64,000 nucleotides of DNA from Leifsonia sp. Root227 (GTDB lineage Bacteria > Actinomycetota > Actinomycetes > Actinomycetales > Microbacteriaceae), in the NCBI RefSeq assembly GCF_001428745.1, contig NZ_LMIO01000003.1, positions 372,001-436,000 on the forward strand. Direction: 5' to 3'. The notes under the pieces are model-generated. The model was not told the origin of the DNA, did no database searches, and saw only the letters and a list, made by a program, of their open reading frames with translations. The position numbers were made by a program, and so were the translations under genes. This document shows positions 17,391 to 25,309 of this stretch, one piece after another. Positions within the stretch are counted from its first letter, which is position 1. The number at the start of each line of letters is the position of its first letter.

Positions 17391-18007
17391 ACCGCGCTGT
17401 CCGCGCCCTGCTGGTCGCTGTCGTCACAGTTCTTACTCTTGGAGGTTGCGCTATGCCGTCGAAGTATCCTGATTCCCACAAGACGGGGCAGCAGCTGCGT
17501 ATCGAGACCATCGCGGCGATGGAAGCTGCGATCGCCGCTTCAGGGTTTCCTGACAGGTGGAGATTCGGCCTCTTGCCCGATGCGGCGGAATGGGATCCTC
17601 CTACTGAAGAGTTCATCGGCGCAAGTTGTACGACCGGGCCAGGCAACCGCGGCATGCTCTTCGAAGTCACCCTCCGTCACGCGCCGGACGGGGATCCGGT
17701 TGCGTTCGCCAGGAAGATGGGTGAGTTCTGGGAAAGCCAGGGCTACAGTGTGACGGCGGTCGGAGATATCGACCGCGCGTCTGAGCACGACACGTCCTTT
17801 CGCGCTGATAGGCACGACGGCAGCCTCTATGCCGCTGTCTACGCCAACACGATCTCTTTCAATCTCAGCATCTACTCCGAGTGCTCCACTGATGCCAGCT
17901 TGGAGAAGTTCGCAGGCCCGAACGGGTATCGCACCTTCAACGAAACTGACCCCAACCCGTACCGTCCGACGAACAGCCCGAGCATCACGCCGTACCCCCG
18001 CGACTGA
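17387..18007 (+). CDS. Putative lipoprotein, copy 2
   Basis: 206-residue paralogue of the preceding lipoprotein, with lipobox LTLGGC and the same conserved blocks, ending at the apparently ancestral stop after TPYPRD. It overlaps the previous gene by four bases (ATGA). The copies differ at many positions, including the charge of several loops, so the duplication is not very recent. Its 3' end faces paaZ, whose stop is 33 bases away on the other strand. Function unknown. Confidence 0.75.
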   Translation: MNRAVRALLVAVVTVLTLGGCAMPSKYPDSHKTGQQLRIETIAAMEAAIAASGFPDRWRFGLLPDAAEWDPPTEEFIGASCTTGPGNRGMLFEVTLRHAPDGDPVAFARKMGEFWESQGYSVTAVGDIDRASEHDTSFRADRHDGSLYAAVYANTISFNLSIYSECSTDASLEKFAGPNGYRTFNETDPNPYRPTNSPSITPYPRD

Positions 18008-18040
18008 CGGCGAAAGCCCCCCAAACGCGCCCCCGCCGCA

Positions 18041-20107
18041 TTACTCCTTCGACACCAGCGTCAGCACGTCGTACGTGGCGACCGTCTCGTCGTGCTGGTT
18101 GTGGATGACCGCATCCCAGCGCACCTCGCCGTACTCGTCCGTCTCACGGGGCGTGATCTGCTTGGCCGTCAAGGTCACCCGGATGCTGTCGCCCGGCACC
18201 ACCGGCGTCAGGAAGCGCAGGTTCTCCAGGCCGTAGTTCGCGAGCACCGGCCCTGGAGCAGGGTCGACGAATAGCCCGGCCGCCCAAGACACGAGGAGGT
18301 AGCCGTGGGCGACACGGCCGGGGAAGAACGGGTTGGCCGCCGCCGCCTCCTCGTCCATGTGCGCGTAGAACGTGTCGCCGGTGAACGTCGCGAACGTCTC
18401 GATATCGTCGAGGGTGACGCGGCGGCTCTTCGAGAGCACCTGGTCGCCGATCGTCAGGGTCGACAGCGCCTTGCGGAACGGGTGCACCCCGTCCGCGCTC
18501 GCCGTCGCGCCCTGGTGCCACACCCCGGTCACGGCCGTCAGGAGCTCCGGCGTGCCCTGGATCGCCGTGCGCTGCATGTGGTGCAGCACGGCACGGATGC
18601 CGCCCAGCTCCTCGCCGCCGCCTGCCCGGCCGGGCCCGCCGTGCACCAGGTGCGGCATCGGCGATCCGTGGCCGGTGGAGGTGCGGGCGTCGTCGCGGTC
18701 GAGCAGCAGCACGCGGCCGTTGGATGCGGCGATACCGGTCACGAGGTCCCGCGCGAGAGCAGTGTCGTGGGTCGCGACGCTGGTGACGAGCGAGCCGCCG
18801 CCGCGTGCGACCAGGCGCACCGCGTCCGCCGTGGTGTCGTAGCTCAGGATGCTCCCGACGGGGCCGAATGCCTCGATCGTGTGGACCGCATCCACGTCGG
18901 CGTCGGCGAAACGGAGCACGATGGGGGAGACGAACGCGCCGTCCGCCTCCCGGCCGGTCGAGCCGTCCGCGCGCAGCACCTCCGGCGCCGCGAGGTCGCC
19001 GACGACGATCTCGCCGCCGGCGTCGACCAGACGGCCGACCTGGCGCAGCACCTCCTCACGCTGTGCGAGCGATGCGAGCGGGCCCATGGTCACGCCGTCC
19101 GCCCGCGGGTCGCCGACGACCACCCGCTGCTGGATGCGCTCGCGCACGGCGGCCACCACGTCGTCCACCGCGGCGGCCGGCACGATGGCGCGGCGGATCG
19201 CGGTGCACTTCTGGCCGGACTTCGCCGTCAACTCTGTCACCAGCTGCTTCACGTACGCGTCGAACTCCGGAGTCCCCGCCACAGCGTCCGCGCCGAGCAC
19301 GGAGGCGTTGATCGAGTCGGTTTCGCTGGTGAACCGCACCCCGCCGGTCTGCACGGCGTCGTGCGCGCGCAGCTTCTCCGCGGTCGACGCCGAACCGGTG
19401 AACGCGACGATGTCGCCGAGCCGCAGGTTCTCGAACAGGTCGGGGACAGCGCCGGACACCAGTTGCAGCGATCCCGCTGGCAGCAGCCCGGTCTCGTCCA
19501 GGATGCGCACCATCGCCTCTGCGACATATCCGGTGGGCGTCGCGGGCTTCACCAGCGTCGGCACCCCGGCGAGGAACGCTGGGGCGAACTTCTCCAGCGC
19601 GCCCCACACCGGGAAGTTGAACGCGTTGATCTGCACGGCGACTCCGGTCAGCCTGGTGTAGATGTGGCGGGCGATGAACGAGCCGTCCGGCGACAGCGAC
19701 TCGACGGGGCCGTCGAGGTAGACCTGACCGTTCGGCAGCTCGCGCCGCCCCTTCGACGAGTACGTGAACAGCACGCCGATGCCGCCGTCGATGTCGATCC
19801 ACGAATCAGTCTTCGTGGCACCTGCGCGGCTGGACAGCGCGTACAGCTCGTCCTTGCGTGCGGTGAGCGCCTGCGCGAACTGCTTGAGCAGCACGGCACG
19901 CTGGTGGAAGGTGAGCGCTCCGAGCGACGCATGCCCGACCGTGCGGGCGTATTCGAGGGCGCCCGCCAGGTCCAGACCGGCCGTGCTCACCCTGGCGACG
20001 AGCTCGCCGGTGGAGGCGTCGCGCACCTCGGCGGCGTCCGTGTCGTCGGCCGCCGGCGTCCACCACCCGCCCGTGACATAGCTGGGAAGAATGTCGTGCT
20101 GGTTCAT
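18041..20107 (-). CDS. paaZ: Bifunctional aldehyde dehydrogenase / oxepin-CoA hydrolase PaaZ
   Basis: 688-residue fusion. The N-terminal aldehyde dehydrogenase domain (about 1-520) shows VQINAFNFPVWGALEKFAPA, AFTGSASTAEKLR and the catalytic-cysteine region KSGQKCTAIRRAIVP. The C-terminal MaoC-type hydratase domain (about 540-688) shows TGDTFYAHMDEEAAAANPFF and GRVAHGYLLVSWAAGLF. PaaZ opens the oxepin-CoA ring and oxidizes the semialdehyde to 3-oxo-5,6-dehydrosuberyl-CoA. The start overlaps the paaH stop by four bases; it is the last gene of the paaJ-hydratase-paaH-paaZ operon. Confidence 0.95.
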   Translation of the reverse strand: MNQHDILPSYVTGGWWTPAADDTDAAEVRDASTGELVARVSTAGLDLAGALEYARTVGHASLGALTFHQRAVLLKQFAQALTARKDELYALSSRAGATKTDSWIDIDGGIGVLFTYSSKGRRELPNGQVYLDGPVESLSPDGSFIARHIYTRLTGVAVQINAFNFPVWGALEKFAPAFLAGVPTLVKPATPTGYVAEAMVRILDETGLLPAGSLQLVSGAVPDLFENLRLGDIVAFTGSASTAEKLRAHDAVQTGGVRFTSETDSINASVLGADAVAGTPEFDAYVKQLVTELTAKSGQKCTAIRRAIVPAAAVDDVVAAVRERIQQRVVVGDPRADGVTMGPLASLAQREEVLRQVGRLVDAGGEIVVGDLAAPEVLRADGSTGREADGAFVSPIVLRFADADVDAVHTIEAFGPVGSILSYDTTADAVRLVARGGGSLVTSVATHDTALARDLVTGIAASNGRVLLLDRDDARTSTGHGSPMPHLVHGGPGRAGGGEELGGIRAVLHHMQRTAIQGTPELLTAVTGVWHQGATASADGVHPFRKALSTLTIGDQVLSKSRRVTLDDIETFATFTGDTFYAHMDEEAAAANPFFPGRVAHGYLLVSWAAGLFVDPAPGPVLANYGLENLRFLTPVVPGDSIRVTLTAKQITPRETDEYGEVRWDAVIHNQHDETVATYDVLTLVSKE

Positions 20108-21081
20108 CGGTGAACCTCCGGGGTCGCGGGGTGGGAATCGGTGGATGAGGTCGTCGGGGTCGTCGGGGTCGTCTGGGGCGTCGGGGCCTGCGCGTCCGGC
20201 CAGTCGTAGAAGCCACGCCCCGACTTCCGCCCGAGGCGCCCTGCGGCGACCATCGAGCGCAGCAGGGCCGGCGGTTCGAAGCGTGCGCCGAGGTGCTCGT
20301 GCAGGTACTCGGCGATGCCGAGCCGCACGTCCAGGCCCACCAGGTCGGTGAGCCGCAGCGGGCCGACGGGATGCTTGTAGCCGAGCACCATCGCGGCGTC
20401 GATGTCCTCGGCGCTCGCGACGCCCTCCTCGAGCATCCGGATCGCCTCGAGTCCGAGGGCGACGCCGAGCCGCGACGAGGCGAAGCCGGGGGCGTCGGAC
20501 ACGGTGATGGGCGTCTTGCCGATCGCGGCGACCCAGCCCTGCGCCGCCGCCACCACCTCCGGCCGGGTGGCAGCGCCGGTGACCACCTCGACGAGCGACG
20601 ACGCCGGCACGGGATTGAAGAAGTGCATCCCGAGGAAGCGGTCGGGGGAGCGGAGGGTGCCGGCGAGCTCGTCGATGGAGATGGAGGAGGTGTTGCTCGC
20701 GAGAACGGCGTCGTCGGCCAGCGCACTCTCCGCGCGGCGCAGCGCATCCACTTTGAGGTCGCGGTCCTCCGGAACGGCCTCGACGACCAGGCCACAGGAG
20801 CCGAAGGTGTCGGTGGAGGTCGCGGTCGAGAGCTGCTTCGCCAGGTCGTCGGCGCTGCGCTCGGTCGCTCCGCGCTGCACCGACGCGTCGATCGCGCTCC
20901 TGACGCGCGCGCGGGCGGCGTCCGCCGCCTCGTCGTCGCGCTCCACCACGGTCACGGCCGCCCCGGCCAGGAGGAACGCGTGGGCGATGCCCGCGCCCAT
21001 GCGGCCGCCGCCGAGCACCCCGACGCGCTCGGGAACGCCACTGGAAACGGGAGCCTCTCTCCGATCGTCGACACCGCTCAT
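20104..21081 (-). CDS. paaH: 3-hydroxyadipyl-CoA dehydrogenase PaaH
   Basis: NAD-dependent 3-hydroxyacyl-CoA dehydrogenase of 325 residues. It shows the Rossmann motif VGVLGGGRMGAGIAHAFLLA, then LASNTSSISIDELA and the active-site segment FLGMHFFNPVP, plus the C-terminal domain with GRKSGRGFYDW. A 40-residue Thr/Pro-rich tail follows, not typical of the family and likely disordered. Start ATG 21081 overlaps the stop of the preceding hydratase gene. Confidence 0.93.
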   Translation of the reverse strand: MSGVDDRREAPVSSGVPERVGVLGGGRMGAGIAHAFLLAGAAVTVVERDDEAADAARARVRSAIDASVQRGATERSADDLAKQLSTATSTDTFGSCGLVVEAVPEDRDLKVDALRRAESALADDAVLASNTSSISIDELAGTLRSPDRFLGMHFFNPVPASSLVEVVTGAATRPEVVAAAQGWVAAIGKTPITVSDAPGFASSRLGVALGLEAIRMLEEGVASAEDIDAAMVLGYKHPVGPLRLTDLVGLDVRLGIAEYLHEHLGARFEPPALLRSMVAAGRLGRKSGRGFYDWPDAQAPTPQTTPTTPTTSSTDSHPATPEVHR

Positions 21082-21872
21082 CGCTTCCGCCTCCGCTCCA
21101 GGAACTCGGTCATCCGCCTGTGCTTCTCCGGCGATTCGAACAGTACGGCCTGGGCGTCCGCCTCTGCTGCGGGATGCGCGGAGCGCGGCGCGTGGAAGAC
21201 CGCTTTGGTGTATCGCGTGGCCAGCCGGTCGTTGGCGGCGATGCGGTCGGCCAGCGCGTGCGCGGCGGGCAGCAGAGCCTCCGGTTCGTGCAGCTCGGTG
21301 ACGAGCCGCGCCGCCAGCGCCTCCTCGCCGTTCAGGACGCGTCCGGCGAGCACGATCTCCTTGGCCAGCGGCTCGCCGACCAGCTCCGCCAGGCGCCAGA
21401 GCGCACCGGCCGCCGCGATGATGCCGAGCCCCGTCTCCGGGTTGCCGATGCGCAGCCGGGGGGTGCCGACGCGGAAGTCGGCCGCGTACGCCAGCTCCGC
21501 CCCTCCGCCGAGCGCGTAGCCGTCGACGGCGGCGATCACCGGCAGCGGAAGGGCCGCGATCCGGCTGAACACCGTGGCGTTGATGAGGAGGCGCGCGTCG
21601 GCCGCCGTCCGTTCGCGCAGCTCGGCGATGTCGGCTCCGGACGCGAACACCCCGTCGCCGCCCGTGACGATCAGGATGCGCGGCTCCGCTTCCAGGGCGG
21701 CGCACAGCTCGTGCAGGTCGTCGACCATCCGCTGGTCGATCGCGTTCCTGGTCTCCGGGCGGTTCAGCCGCACGACGACGCGGTCGTCGCCCTCCTCGAC
21801 CAGGAGCGTGCGCATCCCGTTCATCCCCGCTCCGCTCTCAGCCCTGTTCCCGCCGCTGCCGGCGCCGCTCAT
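21078..21872 (-). CDS. paaF: Enoyl-CoA hydratase, probable PaaF
   Basis: Crotonase-family enzyme of 264 residues converting dehydroadipyl-CoA to 3-hydroxyadipyl-CoA. It shows NRPETRNAIDQRMVDDL, the oxyanion segment GDGVFASGADIAEL and AAVDGYALGGGAELAYAADF. Both catalytic-type glutamates appear (GGGAELAY; IGNPETGLGI), supporting hydratase activity. It sits between paaJ and paaH with 4-bp overlaps on both sides. Confidence 0.85.
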   Translation of the reverse strand: MSGAGSGGNRAESGAGMNGMRTLLVEEGDDRVVVRLNRPETRNAIDQRMVDDLHELCAALEAEPRILIVTGGDGVFASGADIAELRERTAADARLLINATVFSRIAALPLPVIAAVDGYALGGGAELAYAADFRVGTPRLRIGNPETGLGIIAAAGALWRLAELVGEPLAKEIVLAGRVLNGEEALAARLVTELHEPEALLPAAHALADRIAANDRLATRYTKAVFHAPRSAHPAAEADAQAVLFESPEKHRRMTEFLERRRKR

Positions 21873-23053
21873 GCTCTCTCCACGATCATCGCGGCGCCCT
21901 GGCCGACGCCGACGCACATCGTGGCGAGCCCGTACTGCGAGCGCTCGCGCTCCATCCGCCCGAGCAGGGTGACCAGCAGGCGGGCGCCGCTCGAACCGAG
22001 CGCGTGCCCGAGCGCGATGGCGCCGCCGTCGGCGTTGACGCGCTCGCCGTCCAGCCCGAGTCTTCTGATGCACGCGAGCGACTGACTGGCGAACGCCTCG
22101 TTCAGCTCGATGCTGCCGAGCTGTCCGATGTCGAGTCCGCTGCGCTCCAGTGCCTTGTTCACTGCAGGCACGGGGCCGAGGCCCATGATCTCGGGTGCGA
22201 CGCCGACGCTCGTGCCGACGACGACGCGGGCTCTCGGCGTCAGACCGTACCTGGCGACCGCGTCGGCGCTCGCCACGACGATCGCGGAGGCGCCGTCGTT
22301 GAGCGGAGACGCGTTGCCCGCGGTGACCACGCTGCCGCCCGCGACGACCGGCTTGAGCGCGGCGAGCGCATCCATCGTCGTGTCTCGGCGGATGCTCTCG
22401 TCGGCCGTCACGGTTCCCCGCGGCGTCTCGACCGGCAGGATCTCGTCCGCGAACCGTCCGGCGTCCGTCGCAGCGGCCGCGCGCTGGTGGCTGCGCAGGG
22501 CGAACGCGTCTGCGTCGGCGCGGCTGATGCCGTCGAGGCGCGCCACCTCCTCCGCCGTCTCCGGCATCGAATACGTGGCCTTGTCCCGCGCCAGGAAGCG
22601 GGGGTTGGTGAAGCGCCAGCCGATCGACGTGTCGAACTGCGGCCCTGGCTTCGCGAAGGCACGCTCCGGCTTGCCCTGCACCCAGGGCGCCCTGGTCATC
22701 GACTCGACTCCGCCGGCGACGACGATGTCCGCGTCCCCTGCCCTGACCGCCTGCGCCGCCATCGTGACGGCGGAGAGCCCCGATGCGCAGAGCCGGTTCA
22801 CCGTGATGCCCGGCACCGCGTCCGGCAGCCCGGCGAGCAGCGTGGCCATGCGGGCGACGTTGCGGTTGTCCTCTCCGGCCTGGTTGGCCGCACCGAAGAT
22901 CACTTCATCGATCGTGTGCTGCTCGATGCCGGCGCGGCGAACCGCCTCGGCGATCACGAGCGCCGCGAGATCGTCGGGACGCACTCCGCTCAGGGCTCCG
23001 CCGTAGCGTCCGACCGCCGTGCGCACTCCGCCGACGAGGTAGGCCTCGGTCAT
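21869..23053 (-). CDS. paaJ: 3-oxoadipyl-CoA / 3-oxo-5,6-dehydrosuberyl-CoA thiolase PaaJ
   Basis: Thiolase of 394 residues performing the two chain-shortening steps that give succinyl-CoA and acetyl-CoA. The nucleophilic cysteine is in VNRLCASGLSAV, the histidine in NEAFASQSLACI, and GGAIALGHALGSSGAR plus the C-terminal CVGVGQGAAMIVE complete the active site. First gene of the minus-strand operon paaJ-F-H-Z. An inverted repeat 41 bases upstream of its start is a likely operator. Confidence 0.94.
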   Translation of the reverse strand: MTEAYLVGGVRTAVGRYGGALSGVRPDDLAALVIAEAVRRAGIEQHTIDEVIFGAANQAGEDNRNVARMATLLAGLPDAVPGITVNRLCASGLSAVTMAAQAVRAGDADIVVAGGVESMTRAPWVQGKPERAFAKPGPQFDTSIGWRFTNPRFLARDKATYSMPETAEEVARLDGISRADADAFALRSHQRAAAATDAGRFADEILPVETPRGTVTADESIRRDTTMDALAALKPVVAGGSVVTAGNASPLNDGASAIVVASADAVARYGLTPRARVVVGTSVGVAPEIMGLGPVPAVNKALERSGLDIGQLGSIELNEAFASQSLACIRRLGLDGERVNADGGAIALGHALGSSGARLLVTLLGRMERERSQYGLATMCVGVGQGAAMIVERA

Positions 23054-23093
23054 TGCTGCCCCTGTTCGTTCATCATCGAGCGACGTCCGGAAT

Positions 23094-23117
23094 TACCGAC
23101 CGAACGTTCAGGAAGTA
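23094..23117. promoter_or_regulatory. Inverted repeat upstream of paaJ, second probable TetR operator
   Basis: Half sites TACCGACCGAAC (23094-23105) and GTTCAGGAAGTA (23106-23117) match at 8 of 12 positions and align with the site at 11723-11746 on the shared half-site pattern TAC-n-n-AC-y-GAAC. It lies between paaJ and the divergent thioesterase gene and could control both. Confidence 0.65.
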
Positions 23118-23168
23118 ATCTTTTCAGACGCGGCCGCTCACCACAACTCCGCGGCTATGCTGTGGCGC

Positions 23169-23567
23169 ATGAGCGACGGCGACTGGAACATCCACCTCGG
23201 GGAACTGGACGAGAAGATGGGGGTCCGCATCCTGGAACAGTCGGCGGAGCGCGTGGTCGCCACCATGCCGGTCGAGGGCAACCGGCAGTCGTTCGGGCTG
23301 CTGCACGGCGGCGCGTCCGTCGCCTTCGCGGAGGCGCTCGGCTCCTGGGCGGCCGTGATCCACGCCGGTCCGGGCCGAACAGCCGTCGGCGTCGACATCA
23401 ACGCAACGCACCACCGCTCGGCCCGCACCGGCCTGGTGACCGGCGTCGCGACGGCCATCCGCCTCGGGCGCACCATCGCGTCGCACGAGATCGTCGTGAC
23501 CGACGAGGACGGCAACCGCCTCTGCACCGCCCGCATCACCAACCTCATCCTCGACAAGGCCGACTAG
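23169..23567 (+). CDS. PaaI/YdiI-type hotdog thioesterase
   Basis: 132-residue acyl-CoA thioesterase. The motif FGLLHGGASVAFAEALGSWA carries the catalytic Glu in the second helix, as in YdiI/EntH-type enzymes and unlike the Asp-type PaaI at 11803. ATG 23169 is preferred over 23157 because a -10-like TATGCT (23156-23161) ends seven bases before it, suggesting a leaderless message. It is divergent from paaJ over the shared operator, so it may belong to the phenylacetate regulon as a CoA-recycling enzyme. Substrate not certain. Confidence 0.85.
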   Translation: MSDGDWNIHLGELDEKMGVRILEQSAERVVATMPVEGNRQSFGLLHGGASVAFAEALGSWAAVIHAGPGRTAVGVDINATHHRSARTGLVTGVATAIRLGRTIASHEIVVTDEDGNRLCTARITNLILDKAD

Positions 23568-23636
23568 CCAGCACGACTCGCGCGGAGAGTGCGCTCGCAT
23601 CGGGCGCGACCGCACGTTTCGCACGAGGCGCCGCGA

Positions 23637-24065
23637 CTACCGGAGGTCGTGGTCCTCGAAGACGAGCGACGTCTTGGTGTCGCGGACGGAGGGGATCGCC
23701 GGCAGCTGCTCCAGGACGACGCGGCGCAGATCTTCGTTGTCGCGGGCGCGGACGAGCAGGATCACGTCGAAGTCGCCGCCGACCAGCGCGAAGTGCTCCA
23801 CCTCCGGGATGGCGCGGAGCGTGTCCCTGAGCTCGTGCCAGGACGCCTGGTCCACGCGCAGCGTCACGTAGGCCGACGACGCGCGCCCGGACAGCCGGGG
23901 GTCGACCTTCGCCGTGAACCCCGTGATCACGCCGTCCTCGATCAGCCGGGAGAGCCGCGTGTACGCGTTCGCGCGGGAGACGTGCGCCGCCTCGGCGACC
24001 GCCGTGATGGAGGCGCGGCCGTCGGCGCGCAGCGCGTCGATGATGCGGGAGTCGATGTCGTCCAT
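23637..24065 (-). CDS. Lrp/AsnC-family regulator (probable BkdR-type)
   Basis: 142-residue regulator with N-terminal helix-turn-helix (DIDSRIIDALRADGR, then ITAVAEAAHVSRANAYTRLS) and a C-terminal RAM ligand domain (EHFALVGGDFDVILLVRA). ATG 24065 (MDDIDSR) is preferred to ATG 24086, because Lrp proteins usually begin at this point and because the extra codons cover an inverted repeat CTGTC-A-GACAG (24068-24078) that looks regulatory. It is divergent from the branched-chain oxo-acid dehydrogenase operon, which it probably controls in response to branched-chain amino acids. Confidence 0.88.
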   Translation of the reverse strand: MDDIDSRIIDALRADGRASITAVAEAAHVSRANAYTRLSRLIEDGVITGFTAKVDPRLSGRASSAYVTLRVDQASWHELRDTLRAIPEVEHFALVGGDFDVILLVRARDNEDLRRVVLEQLPAIPSVRDTKTSLVFEDHDLR

Positions 24066-24160
24066 GTCTGTCAGACAGTTTGACATCGAAACAGATGATG
24101 CGCATCCATTCGTCTCGAAAACGTCACGCCTCTAGCGCGCGCGATCCAGCGAAGTCATCC

Positions 24161-24182
24161 TGAAAGACAGCGACGTCTTTCA
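24161..24182. promoter_or_regulatory. Perfect inverted repeat before the bkd operon, probable Lrp-type operator
   Basis: TGAAAGAC (24161-24168) and GTCTTTCA (24175-24182) are perfect 8-bp inverted arms around a 6-bp spacer. The repeat ends 11 bases before the E1 alpha start and overlaps its ribosome-site region AAAGGAG. Position between a divergent Lrp gene and its neighbour is classic for this family. Confidence 0.65.
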
Positions 24183-24193
24183 AAGGAGAACGG

Positions 24194-25309
24194 ATGCACG
24201 CCGACGACCTGCTGCCGCGCGCCACCCCGCTGCGGCTGATCGAACAGGACGGTTCGTCCCACGAGGACGACCAGTACCCCACCCCGTCCGTCGAGCGGAT
24301 GCTCGACGGCTACCGCAAGCTCGTGCTCGGCCGTCGCATCAACGACCAGGCCAACGCGCTCGTGCGCCAGGGCAGGCTCGCCGTCTACCCGTCGTCGCAC
24401 GGCCAGGAGGCCTGCGAGGTCGCAGCGGCCATGGTGCTCGCCGACGGCGACTGGCTGTTCCCCACCTACCGCGACACGGTGGCCGTCATCACGCGCGGCG
24501 TCGAGCCGTTCGACGCGTTCCAGCTGCTGCGCGGAGACTGGCACTCCGGCTACGACCCGCGCGAGCACAACGTCGCCCCGCAGGCCACGCCGCTCGCCAC
24601 GCAGCTCCTGCACGCCGTCGGCTTCGCGCACGCCGCCAGGATGCGCGGCGAGGACACGGTCGTCCTCGCCATCTGCGGCGACGGAGCCACCAGCGAGGGC
24701 GACTTCCACGAGGCGATGAACTTCGCCGCCGTCTTCCACCTGCCGGTCGTCTTCCTCGTGCAGAACAACGGCTACGCCATCTCGGTGCCGCTCAGCAGAC
24801 AGACGGCCGCGTCCAGCATCGCGCACAAGGGCATCGGCTACGGGATGCGCGGCCGCCAGGTCGACGGGAACGACCTCGCCGCACTGCTCGCCGTCTTCGG
24901 CGAGGCGGTGGACGAGGCCCGCGACGGGGGAGGCCCGACCCTCGTGGAGGCGCTGACGTACCGCATCCAGTCGCACACCAACGCCGACGACGCCTCCCGC
25001 TACCGCAGCGACGACGAGGTCACGCCCTGGCTCGCCCGCGACCCTCTGCTGCGGGTGCGCGCCTGGCTGAGGTCGATGGATGCACTGAGCGACGGAGACG
25101 AGGTCGAGCTGCAGGCCCACGCGGAGAGGGTCGCTAGCGACCTGCGTGCCGCCGTCAACGCCGAGGCCGAACCGCATCCGGAGGACCTGTTCGCCCACGT
25201 CTACGCCACGCAGACGCCGCAGTTGCGCGAGCAGGCGGAGCAGCTCGCCGACGAGCTGGCCAGACAGCGGCAGGCAGACATCGCACACGACCAGGAGGCA
25301 GCCAGATGA
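24194..25309 (+). CDS. bkdA: Branched-chain 2-oxo acid dehydrogenase E1 alpha subunit
   Basis: Thiamine-diphosphate-dependent E1 alpha subunit of 371 residues, decarboxylating oxo acids from Val, Leu and Ile. The ThDP motif is ICGDGATSEGDFHEAMNFAA with the closing LVQNNGYAIS. The phosphorylation-loop region SHTNADDASRYR and the entry segment YPSSHGQEACEV match the BCKDH/PDH alpha type. Overlaps E1 beta by four bases. Pyruvate specificity cannot be excluded, but the adjacent Lrp gene favours branched-chain substrates. Confidence 0.9.
   Translation: MHADDLLPRATPLRLIEQDGSSHEDDQYPTPSVERMLDGYRKLVLGRRINDQANALVRQGRLAVYPSSHGQEACEVAAAMVLADGDWLFPTYRDTVAVITRGVEPFDAFQLLRGDWHSGYDPREHNVAPQATPLATQLLHAVGFAHAARMRGEDTVVLAICGDGATSEGDFHEAMNFAAVFHLPVVFLVQNNGYAISVPLSRQTAASSIAHKGIGYGMRGRQVDGNDLAALLAVFGEAVDEARDGGGPTLVEALTYRIQSHTNADDASRYRSDDEVTPWLARDPLLRVRAWLRSMDALSDGDEVELQAHAERVASDLRAAVNAEAEPHPEDLFAHVYATQTPQLREQAEQLADELARQRQADIAHDQEAAR

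Larger units (their letters stand above)
16625..18014 (+). repeat. Tandem duplication of about 725 bp (two diverged copies)
   Basis: The 23-bp stretch beginning ACCTTGAGCGTCTGTCC occurs at 16625-16647 (end of the hydrolase gene) and at 17350-17372 (end of the first lipoprotein gene). The intervening DNA is repeated with divergence, so the unit comprised the hydrolase 3' end plus one lipoprotein gene. Copy 1 lacks two bases relative to copy 2 at the ancestral stop (CCCCCGACTGACGG against CCCCCGCGACTGACGG). Confidence 0.85.
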
